Source: an uncultured Bacilli bacterium (GTDB lineage: Bacteria; Bacillota_I; Bacilli_A; RF39; UBA660). From it: a stretch of 5,476 nt of DNA. The notes below the pieces were generated by a model. It was given only the letters and a program-made list of their open reading frames with translations. It ran no database searches and had not been told where the DNA came from. The DNA is taken from positions 1 to 5,476 of the forward strand of contig CANRJL010000077.1 of NCBI GenBank assembly GCA_947630935.1, given 5' to 3'. Position numbers and translations under genes: made by a program. Shown here piece after piece: positions 1 through 5,476 of this stretch (within the stretch, counting starts at the first letter, position 1; every line of letters starts with the position of its first letter).

Positions 1-9
1 GGTGAGGAA
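1..9 (+). promoter_or_regulatory. Ribosome binding site of gene 1
   Basis: GGTGA at 1-5 lies 4 bases before the ATG at 10. It matches part of the extended Shine-Dalgarno consensus (AGGAGGTGATC). The same GGTGA with the same 4-base spacing precedes genes 2 and 3, which supports the chosen start. The window begins here, so the upstream promoter is not visible. Confidence 0.6.
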
Positions 10-79
10 ATGCCAAAGCTAAAATATTTAATAATAATATTTCTTTTAATAATAGCCCCAACCTTAAAAGTAGAAGCCA
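10..79 (+). repeat. Conserved leader repeat, copy 1 (signal-peptide DNA)
   Basis: These 70 bp match 2604-2673 and 5106-5175 with only three mismatches and no gaps. Similarity stops abruptly just past the signal peptidase site, after which the genes share no obvious sequence until the constant region. A near-identical 5' leader joined to unrelated downstream sequence suggests cassette exchange or recent divergence limited to the ectodomain. Confidence 0.85.
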
Positions 80-2565
80 AAGAGCAAATATATACATGTA
101 ACTACGAAGGAGAAAACAAAAACAACAAAATAGTTTGTAATATCTATGATAATTATTCGCATGATTGTAATGTAACGGATGCTACAGGAAGTAATAATAC
201 CCAAATAGCCAATTGGACAGATAAAAGTGGAACAGGAATATTAATGCGAGATTATGTCAAAAATACCAAACAATGTCCAATAAATTTAGTAGCAACCAAC
301 AATAATGGAATGGAAGGGTTAATAATTTACGGAACAGATGGTATAGATTTAGCAAATAAATTAAAAGCCCAAAATCAAAAATTGGAAATATTTCAAAAGA
401 CAAGCGAAAATAAAAAAACAACAGAAAAAATAAGATGCAAATATGAAACAACCTATAATGCATCCAATGGCAAGAATACAATAATTTTAGAAAATGAAAA
501 TAATAGTAATTTGTTAACAAAAGGAACAATATCTAATAATAAAACAGTAGAATTTTATAATGAAGGAATACAAATAGATAATAACGAATGTCCAAATATA
601 AGTATAGGTCAAAGTGCCTGGACAGGAAATTATATTATATATAAAAATAATGAATGTAGTAAACATTTCGGAAATTGTTCCAACACCTTAAAAGGCGAAA
701 AAGTAGAAAGCGAATCATCAACTCCAAGTTTAATAGGAAGTAATGTCCAATTTGTTTTAAAAAATAGTAGTAACAACACTTGTAATTATGAAAGCTCAAA
801 TAATCAAACAATCAAAATAGAAAATAATAATTCAAGTCCCAGAGGAAGTTGTACAAATACAAATGGCCTATGTGAAGTTAAAATAACTGATGGTAGCATA
901 TTTTATCAAGAAGGCAATTTTTCATGTCCAAATTATATATATATAGAAGAAATACCAGAAGATCATGGTAATACAATAAGATATACCTATAATATAGTCG
1001 AAGCAGGCGATGAAAATGATCAAAACAGAGAGGGGCAAGAACAAGAAAACAAATGGGACCCCAATAAATTATGTGAAGATGAAGAAAACTGTAATATTGA
1101 CTTAACAAAATTTTGTACCAACCCATATGTATCAAGGACATTAAAGTTTATAGGAATACTAATTTCAATAGTTAAAGTATTAGTCCCAGCCTTAATAATA
1201 GGGTTAGGAATAGTAGATATAGTAAAAATAATTATCTCAGGAGATAGCCAAGGAGTAAAAAAACAAGCAACTAGTATAATAAGAAGAGTCATAATAGGAG
1301 CAATAATATTTTTAGTCCCAACAATATTAAAAACAATATATAATGTTGTAGATAGCATAGCTAACGAAACAGAAATAAACGAAAATGTAAGTAGTGAACT
1401 AAATGTACCAAAGAACTTTAAAAACTGTGTAAATTGTATATTAGAACCAGAAGAATGTGTTTTAGACTTAACCCAAACAGATATAAATTATGTTGACCCA
1501 TCATCACCAAGTACAGGAGGAAGTACCAGTTCAGGAAGTAGTTCAGGAGGAAATACTTCAAGTGGAGGAACTGGAGGTAGTTCCCAAGGTGGAACTACAA
1601 CAGGAGGCAATACCTCAAGTGAAAAAATAGAAGAATATAGTTTAGAAAAAACAGAAGTAGTCATAGGTCATTATCGAAGTCAAATAAATACATACGATAT
1701 AGTGATAAAAGATAAAAAAGGAAAGATATTAAGTAATAGTTTATTTGATTTTAAAAGTTCAAAAGAAGCAGTAGCAACAGTATCAAATAAAGGACGAATA
1801 AGTGCCCATTTTGGAGGTACAGCAACAATAACAGTAAGTCCTAAAAATAATACTAAGAATAAGCAAAAAATCAATTTAACAGTAGTAAATTCAATTTATA
1901 CAAAAGTAAAATTAACTAAAGATATTAAAGCTGAAAATATTAAAACAGGTCAAGTAGTCTCGCTACGAAGTGGAACTCCTGGAATATTAAATGGTCCAGG
2001 ACCTATAGCTAATGAAAGGGTTTATGAATTAGGTGATATCTTTAAAACAAGTGGTCAATATTATCGGGTAAATGTAAATGATACAAGACCATATAGCTAC
2101 TATGTAAGTGCTGAATTAAGCAGAGAAATAGCTGAAAATTTTGTTAATACAGTTGGTTTCAGTAGTAATACTAGATATTTATTCTGGACCAATCAAGGGA
2201 CTCAAAAAATGTATATGTTTACTGGTAAGCAAGGCAATTGGAAATTATATCGAACATTTACAGTTCAAACAGGTGATGCTTCTAGCCTAGTAAAACGTAA
2301 TGGCGCTCAAGGAACAGGGGTTCATCTCAATTACTATGTTGTAGCTAATCAAGTAGATTATAATTATCAACCTCAATGTTATAATCGAGGAGTAATCTGG
2401 AAAATATGTAGTAAAGATAATCATCGTTCTAATTCATGGCATAATTTTGGATCGGGTAGCCCTTATCCAGGATCAAGTGGTTGTACCCGTTTTACTGAAA
2501 GTGATTTTTCTTGGCTAAAATCCCAAATCAACAATATAGCGGGAAGCCAAATAGAAGACTTCTAA
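10..2565 (+). CDS. Gene 1: secreted, membrane-anchored Cys-module / VirB2-like / Big_2 / YkuD L,D-transpeptidase-like protein
   Basis: This is the intact 851-residue member of the array. Residues 1-23 are a Sec signal peptide (K-rich start, Leu/Ile core, VEA cleavage site). Residues 24-344 are an Asn-rich variable region with three cysteine modules (about C30-C89, C143-C194, C258-C306, each closing in CP). Residues 368-450 resemble the VirB2/TrbC pilin-like family: an FC-x-NP start, two hydrophobic helices (about 380-409 and 427-447) and a basic loop with KKQ and RR. Three cysteines follow (473, 476, 483), then a Ser/Gly/Thr linker (498-537), a Big_2-like Ig domain (about 540-626), a possible SH3-like segment (about 629-705) and a YkuD-like domain (about 722-851) with H811 and the SSGCTR motif, candidate nucleophile C825. 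Basic-loop-inside topology puts both large ends outside the membrane. Cell-wall crosslinking or attachment is an inference. The final 507 residues are identical in gene 2. Confidence 0.85.
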   Translation: MPKLKYLIIIFLLIIAPTLKVEAKEQIYTCNYEGENKNNKIVCNIYDNYSHDCNVTDATGSNNTQIANWTDKSGTGILMRDYVKNTKQCPINLVATNNNGMEGLIIYGTDGIDLANKLKAQNQKLEIFQKTSENKKTTEKIRCKYETTYNASNGKNTIILENENNSNLLTKGTISNNKTVEFYNEGIQIDNNECPNISIGQSAWTGNYIIYKNNECSKHFGNCSNTLKGEKVESESSTPSLIGSNVQFVLKNSSNNTCNYESSNNQTIKIENNNSSPRGSCTNTNGLCEVKITDGSIFYQEGNFSCPNYIYIEEIPEDHGNTIRYTYNIVEAGDENDQNREGQEQENKWDPNKLCEDEENCNIDLTKFCTNPYVSRTLKFIGILISIVKVLVPALIIGLGIVDIVKIIISGDSQGVKKQATSIIRRVIIGAIIFLVPTILKTIYNVVDSIANETEINENVSSELNVPKNFKNCVNCILEPEECVLDLTQTDINYVDPSSPSTGGSTSSGSSSGGNTSSGGTGGSSQGGTTTGGNTSSEKIEEYSLEKTEVVIGHYRSQINTYDIVIKDKKGKILSNSLFDFKSSKEAVATVSNKGRISAHFGGTATITVSPKNNTKNKQKINLTVVNSIYTKVKLTKDIKAENIKTGQVVSLRSGTPGILNGPGPIANERVYELGDIFKTSGQYYRVNVNDTRPYSYYVSAELSREIAENFVNTVGFSSNTRYLFWTNQGTQKMYMFTGKQGNWKLYRTFTVQTGDASSLVKRNGAQGTGVHLNYYVVANQVDYNYQPQCYNRGVIWKICSKDNHRSNSWHNFGSGSPYPGSSGCTRFTESDFSWLKSQINNIAGSQIEDF
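1510..1620 (+). repeat. Ser/Gly/Thr low-complexity linker, copy 1
   Basis: Codons 501-537 of gene 1 are built from short degenerate units of Gly-Gly, Ser-Ser, Thr and Asn (for example GGSTSSGSSSGG). The segment separates the membrane domain from the Ig-like and transpeptidase-like domains and probably acts as a flexible spacer through the cell wall. Such tracts can change length by slippage, but the two copies in the window have equal length. Confidence 0.75.
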
Positions 2566-2603
2566 TATATTTATTTCATAAATTAAAAAAAACAGGTGAT
2601 GAT
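2566..2603 (+). other. Spacer between genes 1 and 2
   Basis: This 38-bp AT-rich gap contains an 8-A run and the ribosome binding site of gene 2. There is no hairpin-plus-T-run terminator, so read-through transcription from gene 1 is likely. The identical gap recurs at 5068-5105. Confidence 0.7.
2594..2600 (+). promoter_or_regulatory. Ribosome binding site of gene 2
   Basis: AGGTGAT is a seven-base match to the extended Shine-Dalgarno consensus, ending 3 bases before the ATG at 2604. It decides the start. An upstream in-frame ATG at 2511 lies inside gene 1, has no such site and would bury the signal peptide. Confidence 0.8.
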
Positions 2604-2673
2604 ATGCAAAAACTAAAATATTTAATAATAATATTTCTTTTAATAATAGTCCCAACCTTAAAAGTAGAAGCCA
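2604..2673 (+). repeat. Conserved leader repeat, copy 2
   Basis: This is the signal-peptide DNA of gene 2. It differs from 10-79 at three positions, giving P2 to Q and A16 to V changes and one silent change, and it is identical to 5106-5175. Confidence 0.85.
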
Positions 2674-2957
2674 GACATATAGCAAGTTGTGAATATATGG
2701 TACCAGTAGTCAATGAAAATGGGCAAACACAAGGAATTTCGTTAATAATGTATCTAGAAGATGATGGAAGCATAACACCAAGTAAAGAAAGTAATAATAA
2801 TTATATTCCAGATGATACAGGAGCAACAATCGAAAATGGCCATATGTGGACATATGAAATAACTGGTTATAAAGAAGCATTATATAATAAAGCAACCAAA
2901 ACAATCTCAAGTTGTCCTAATTTAACAGCAGGAGTAGGTTGGAATCAAGACCCATGA
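2604..2957 (+). CDS. Gene 2, 5' fragment: signal peptide plus first Cys module (117 aa)
   Basis: This open frame starts at ATG 2604 behind AGGTGAT and ends at TGA 2955-2957, whose first base is also the first base of the inserted element. Residues 1-23 are the signal peptide with the VEA site. The mature part has the module pattern of the family: C29-E-Y near the start and C104-P-N near the end. It has no membrane segment, so if expressed alone it would be a small secreted protein of about 94 residues. The residues after C104 (GVGWN, then RIRIYYG after the element) continue the module in the restored frame, so this piece is a truncation rather than a designed small protein. Confidence 0.7.
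   Translation: MQKLKYLIIIFLLIIVPTLKVEARHIASCEYMVPVVNENGQTQGISLIMYLEDDGSITPSKESNNNYIPDDTGATIENGHMWTYEITGYKEALYNKATKTISSCPNLTAGVGWNQDP
2950..2954 (+). repeat. Target-site duplication ACCCA, left
   Basis: ACCCA abuts the left end of the palindrome and recurs at 3035-3039 abutting its right end. The match extends to ACCCAT because the element begins with T and the interrupted gene continues with T. A 5-bp duplication leaves the element perfectly symmetrical. Confidence 0.75.
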
Positions 2958-3034
2958 TAATGTCAACATAAAAATGTAGGTTTTCCTACAAAATTATATT
3001 AGCCAAAACCTACATTTTTATGTTGACATTATCA
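2955..3034. mobile_element. 80-bp palindromic MITE-like element inside gene 2
   Basis: Two perfect 30-bp inverted arms (2955-2984 and 3005-3034) flank a 20-bp centre. The ends are TGATAATG and CATTATCA, i.e. TG...CA termini of the kind many DDE-transposase elements have. It carries no coding capacity, so a transposase would have to act in trans. The flanking ACCCA repeats and exact frame restoration on removal are strong signs of insertion. Each arm carries TTGACA facing outward, a -35-like hexamer. The transcript would fold into a very stable hairpin. I cannot assign an insertion-sequence family from the sequence alone. Confidence 0.7.
2975..2990. other. Nested small hairpin in the palindrome
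   Basis: TGTAGG and CCTACA pair around a TTTT loop, using the inner end of the left arm and the start of the centre. It competes with the 30-bp long-range stem, which is far more stable. On the minus strand this hairpin is followed by TTTTT, a weak terminator-like arrangement with only a 6-bp stem. Confidence 0.4.
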
Positions 3035-3039
3035 ACCCA
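3035..3039 (+). repeat. Target-site duplication ACCCA, right
   Basis: This is the second copy of the 5-bp direct repeat (see 2950-2954). The gene 2 frame resumes here: CCA at 3037-3039 is followed by TCT and codons for RIRIYYGKAG. Confidence 0.75.
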
Positions 3040-3108
3040 TCTAGGATAAGAATATATTATGGAAAAGCAGGCTCAGCAATAGCCGAAGAAGCTTTATATG
3101 TCGAAGAA

Positions 3109-5067
3109 ATGACAGGAAAACAAACAATAATAGATAATAGTTTAACAGAAGATGAAAGAGAAGAACAAATAATATGTAGTCATAATAAAAAAATAGGCGA
3201 AGCATCATCATATCCAATCAAAATAACATTTTATTTAGATAAGAATAATGAAAGAAGATTTAAAGTAGAATTAGTAGAAAATAGTAATATTAATGCAAGT
3301 GCTAAATATGGTGAAATAGCAAGAATAACTTTAGGAGGAAATGACTGGAACTTTCAACTAGATAGTAACAGTGAAAATGTCAAAGATTTTTATGAATCAA
3401 AAGATAAATGTAATAACACCACTTTATGGTTAAATTCACCAGGAGGAACAGGACAAGCAATAATAACTAAAGTAAAACCAGAAGATGCCAACAATGCCGT
3501 CGATAGATTAGGAAATGACGATGGAAGTGATTATAATGAAGGTCAAGAAAACAAATGGGACCCCAATAAATTATGTGAAGATGAAGAAAACTGTAATATT
3601 GACTTAACAAAATTTTGTACCAACCCATATGTATCAAGGACATTAAAGTTTATAGGAATACTAATTTCAATAGTTAAAGTATTAGTCCCAGCCTTAATAA
3701 TAGGGTTAGGAATAGTAGATATAGTAAAAATAATTATCTCAGGAGATAGCCAAGGAGTAAAAAAACAAGCAACTAGTATAATAAGAAGAGTCATAATAGG
3801 AGCAATAATATTTTTAGTCCCAACAATATTAAAAACAATATATAATGTTGTAGATAGCATAGCTAACGAAACAGAAATAAACGAAAATGTAAGTAGTGAA
3901 CTAAATGTACCAAAGAACTTTAAAAACTGTGTAAATTGTATATTAGAACCAGAAGAATGTGTTTTAGACTTAACCCAAACAGATATAAATTATGTTGACC
4001 CATCATCACCAAGTACAGGAGGAAGTACCAGTTCAGGAAGTAGTTCAGGAGGAAATACTTCAAGTGGAGGAACTGGAGGTAGTTCCCAAGGTGGAACTAC
4101 AACAGGAGGCAATACCTCAAGTGAAAAAATAGAAGAATATAGTTTAGAAAAAACAGAAGTAGTCATAGGTCATTATCGAAGTCAAATAAATACATACGAT
4201 ATAGTGATAAAAGATAAAAAAGGAAAGATATTAAGTAATAGTTTATTTGATTTTAAAAGTTCAAAAGAAGCAGTAGCAACAGTATCAAATAAAGGACGAA
4301 TAAGTGCCCATTTTGGAGGTACAGCAACAATAACAGTAAGTCCTAAAAATAATACTAAGAATAAGCAAAAAATCAATTTAACAGTAGTAAATTCAATTTA
4401 TACAAAAGTAAAATTAACTAAAGATATTAAAGCTGAAAATATTAAAACAGGTCAAGTAGTCTCGCTACGAAGTGGAACTCCTGGAATATTAAATGGTCCA
4501 GGACCTATAGCTAATGAAAGGGTTTATGAATTAGGTGATATCTTTAAAACAAGTGGTCAATATTATCGGGTAAATGTAAATGATACAAGACCATATAGCT
4601 ACTATGTAAGTGCTGAATTAAGCAGAGAAATAGCTGAAAATTTTGTTAATACAGTTGGTTTCAGTAGTAATACTAGATATTTATTCTGGACCAATCAAGG
4701 GACTCAAAAAATGTATATGTTTACTGGTAAGCAAGGCAATTGGAAATTATATCGAACATTTACAGTTCAAACAGGTGATGCTTCTAGCCTAGTAAAACGT
4801 AATGGCGCTCAAGGAACAGGGGTTCATCTCAATTACTATGTTGTAGCTAATCAAGTAGATTATAATTATCAACCTCAATGTTATAATCGAGGAGTAATCT
4901 GGAAAATATGTAGTAAAGATAATCATCGTTCTAATTCATGGCATAATTTTGGATCGGGTAGCCCTTATCCAGGATCAAGTGGTTGTACCCGTTTTACTGA
5001 AAGTGATTTTTCTTGGCTAAAATCCCAAATCAACAATATAGCGGGAAGCCAAATAGAAGACTTCTAA
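3109..5067 (+). CDS. Gene 2, 3' fragment: Cys module plus VirB2-like / Big_2 / YkuD-like constant region
   Basis: The frame is open from 2980 to the TAA at 5065-5067, and 3109 is its first ATG, giving 652 residues. There is no good ribosome binding site before 3109 (only GAAGAA) and no signal peptide, so this ATG is probably an internal methionine of the interrupted gene. The restored frame continues upstream to 3040. Residues 23-101 hold a cysteine pair (IIC-SH and DKC-NN) matching the family's module. Residues 146-652 are the constant part: pilin-like two-helix membrane domain (about 169-251), Ser/Gly/Thr linker, Big_2-like domain and YkuD-like domain with SSGCTR (candidate nucleophile C626) preceded by H612. 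Without a leader, correct export of the C-terminal domains would depend on the internal membrane helices. Confidence 0.6.
   Translation: MTGKQTIIDNSLTEDEREEQIICSHNKKIGEASSYPIKITFYLDKNNERRFKVELVENSNINASAKYGEIARITLGGNDWNFQLDSNSENVKDFYESKDKCNNTTLWLNSPGGTGQAIITKVKPEDANNAVDRLGNDDGSDYNEGQENKWDPNKLCEDEENCNIDLTKFCTNPYVSRTLKFIGILISIVKVLVPALIIGLGIVDIVKIIISGDSQGVKKQATSIIRRVIIGAIIFLVPTILKTIYNVVDSIANETEINENVSSELNVPKNFKNCVNCILEPEECVLDLTQTDINYVDPSSPSTGGSTSSGSSSGGNTSSGGTGGSSQGGTTTGGNTSSEKIEEYSLEKTEVVIGHYRSQINTYDIVIKDKKGKILSNSLFDFKSSKEAVATVSNKGRISAHFGGTATITVSPKNNTKNKQKINLTVVNSIYTKVKLTKDIKAENIKTGQVVSLRSGTPGILNGPGPIANERVYELGDIFKTSGQYYRVNVNDTRPYSYYVSAELSREIAENFVNTVGFSSNTRYLFWTNQGTQKMYMFTGKQGNWKLYRTFTVQTGDASSLVKRNGAQGTGVHLNYYVVANQVDYNYQPQCYNRGVIWKICSKDNHRSNSWHNFGSGSPYPGSSGCTRFTESDFSWLKSQINNIAGSQIEDF
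4012..4122 (+). repeat. Ser/Gly/Thr low-complexity linker, copy 2
   Basis: This is the same linker as at 1510-1620, with equal length and sequence, in the constant region of gene 2. Confidence 0.75.
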
Positions 5068-5105
5068 TATATTTATTTCATAAATTAAAAAAAACAGGTG
5101 ATGAT
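5068..5105 (+). other. Spacer between genes 2 and 3
   Basis: This is an exact copy of the 38-bp spacer at 2566-2603, including the 8-A run and the AGGTGAT ribosome binding site (5096-5102). No terminator is visible. Confidence 0.7.
5096..5102 (+). promoter_or_regulatory. Ribosome binding site of gene 3
   Basis: AGGTGAT ends 3 bases before the ATG at 5106, as for gene 2. Confidence 0.8.
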
Positions 5106-5175
5106 ATGCAAAAACTAAAATATTTAATAATAATATTTCTTTTAATAATAGTCCCAACCTTAAAAGTAGAAGCCA
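5106..5175 (+). repeat. Conserved leader repeat, copy 3
   Basis: This is the signal-peptide DNA of gene 3. It is identical to 2604-2673 and three mismatches away from 10-79. Confidence 0.85.
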
Positions 5176-5459
5176 GACATATAGCAAGTTGTGAATATAT
5201 GGTACCAGTAGTCAATGAAAATGGGCAAACACAAGGAATTTCGTTAATAATGTATCTAGAAGATGATGGAAGCATAACACCAAGTAAAGAAAGTAATAAT
5301 AATTATATTCCAGATGATACAGGAGCAACAATCGAAAATGGCCATATGTGGACATATGAAATAACTGGTTATAAAGAAGCATTATATAATAAAGCAACCA
5401 AAACAATCTCAAGTTGTCCTAATTTAACAGCAGGAGTAGGTTGGAATCAAGACCCATGA
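5106..5459 (+). CDS. Gene 3, 5' fragment: exact copy of the gene 2 start (117 aa)
   Basis: The 117 codons repeat 2604-2957 exactly: signal peptide with VEA site, C29 and C104-P module, then TGA 5457-5459 followed by TAA. The stop again comes from the left end of the palindromic element, so this copy is interrupted at the same point. The rest of the gene lies beyond the window. Whether the right arm and a third constant region follow cannot be seen. Because this copy is indistinguishable from gene 2, it could be a true tandem copy or an assembly duplication. Confidence 0.65.
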   Translation: MQKLKYLIIIFLLIIVPTLKVEARHIASCEYMVPVVNENGQTQGISLIMYLEDDGSITPSKESNNNYIPDDTGATIENGHMWTYEITGYKEALYNKATKTISSCPNLTAGVGWNQDP

Positions 5460-5476
5460 TAATGTCAACATAAAAA
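5457..5476. mobile_element. Second copy of the palindromic element, first 20 bases only
   Basis: The last 20 bases of the window equal the outer 20 bases of the left arm at 2955-2974. They are preceded by ACCCA at 5452-5456. The window ends inside the arm. Confidence 0.65.

Larger units (their letters stand above)
1042..2974 (+). repeat. Long direct repeat, copy A (constant region plus start of next gene)
   Basis: This segment matches 3544-5476 at an offset of 2502 bp, and I found no difference. It holds codons 345-851 of gene 1, the 38-bp spacer, the 117-codon start of gene 2 and the first 20 bases of the palindromic element. The left edge coincides with the variable-to-constant protein boundary (just before ENKWDPNKLC). 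The right edge is set only by the end of the window. The 2502-bp period is 834 codons, so reading frames are kept. Confidence 0.93.
2604..5067 (+). pseudogene. Gene 2: paralogue of gene 1 interrupted by a palindromic insertion
   Basis: Codons 1-117 read from 2604 to 2954 and then meet TGA-TAA at the element. Skipping 85 bp, so that CCA at 2952-2954 is followed by TCT at 3040, gives one open frame of 792 codons ending at TAA 5065-5067. The restored protein has the same layout as gene 1: signal peptide (1-23), two cysteine modules (about C29-C104 and C163-C241) instead of three, then the 507-residue constant part with VirB2-like, Big_2-like and YkuD-like domains. As it stands, the 3' part has no signal peptide and no convincing start. 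It is called a pseudogene unless excision or ribosome bypassing occurs. Confidence 0.75.
3544..5476 (+). repeat. Long direct repeat, copy B
   Basis: This is the second copy of 1042-2974, at an offset of 2502 bp. It runs from just inside the constant region of gene 2 through the spacer and the start of gene 3 to the window end. The identity may continue further. Confidence 0.93.

Noticed and set aside
1510..1620. CRISPR or microsatellite array
   Set aside because: The repeats are short, degenerate and in frame, encoding a Ser/Gly/Thr linker. There is no regular repeat-spacer pattern.
257..1874. Open frames on the minus strand (for example 257-529, 1020-1358, 1680-1874 and their copies in the second unit)
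   Set aside because: They are antisense to well-supported coding sequence, have Leu/Phe/Tyr-rich compositions typical of reversed A-rich genes, and show no domains or leaders.
2511..2603. Earlier in-frame ATG at 2511 as the start of gene 2
   Set aside because: It lies inside the end of gene 1, has no ribosome binding site, and would put 31 residues before a clear signal peptide. ATG 2604 has AGGTGAT at good spacing.
2955..2960. TGA read as tryptophan (mycoplasma-type code)
   Set aside because: The next codon is TAA, so the frame would stop anyway, and every tryptophan in the genes uses TGG.
2955..3034. Invertible promoter switch (inverton)
   Set aside because: The arms are 30 bp but the centre is only 20 bp and holds no promoter. 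No recombinase gene is visible, and the flanking ACCCA repeats fit transposition better.
2955..3034. Intrinsic transcription terminator
   Set aside because: The T-run lies within the stem (3015-3019), not after it, and the long stem is not followed by a T tract on either strand.
10..5476. Diversity-generating retroelement
   Set aside because: No reverse transcriptase or template repeat is visible, and the variable regions differ wholesale rather than at scattered adenine positions.

Overview
The window is AT-rich and strongly biased to A on the + strand. Its proteins are rich in Asn, Lys, Ile and Glu, and the Shine-Dalgarno sites (GGTGA, AGGTGAT) match a standard anti-SD. This suggests a low-GC Firmicutes-type bacterium, perhaps an uncultured Bacilli/Mollicutes-related gut lineage. 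That placement is inference. The encoded L,D-transpeptidase-like domains imply a host with peptidoglycan rather than a wall-less mycoplasma. All tryptophans in the genes are TGG, so there is no sign of TGA recoding.

The whole window is one tandem array of paralogous surface-protein genes on the + strand. Gene 1 (10-2565, 851 aa) is intact. It has a signal peptide, three Asn-rich cysteine modules, a two-helix VirB2/TrbC-pilin-like membrane domain, a Ser/Gly/Thr linker, a Big_2-type Ig-like domain, a possible SH3-like segment and a C-terminal YkuD-type L,D-transpeptidase-like domain. Gene 2 (2604-5067) starts 38 bases later with almost the same signal-peptide DNA and a completely different cysteine-module region. 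Its last 507 residues are identical to those of gene 1. Gene 3 (from 5106) is an exact copy of the start of gene 2 and runs off the window.

Gene 2 is broken by an 80-bp element (2955-3034) made of two perfect 30-bp inverted arms around a 20-bp centre, flanked by a direct repeat ACCCA. The element puts TGA-TAA directly in frame. Removing exactly 85 bp (element plus one ACCCA) restores a continuous 792-codon frame. The simplest reading is a MITE-like insertion with a 5-bp target-site duplication. Programmed excision or ribosome bypassing is a testable but less likely alternative.

From 1042 onward the sequence repeats with a period of 2502 bp: 1042-2974 matches 3544-5476 with no difference found, including intergenic and synonymous positions. 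This is either a very recent tandem duplication or conversion event, or an assembly artefact. The layout of conserved leader, variable ectodomain and invariant anchor/enzyme module resembles a cassette system for surface-protein diversification. No RNA genes, CRISPR arrays or complete transposase genes are visible.
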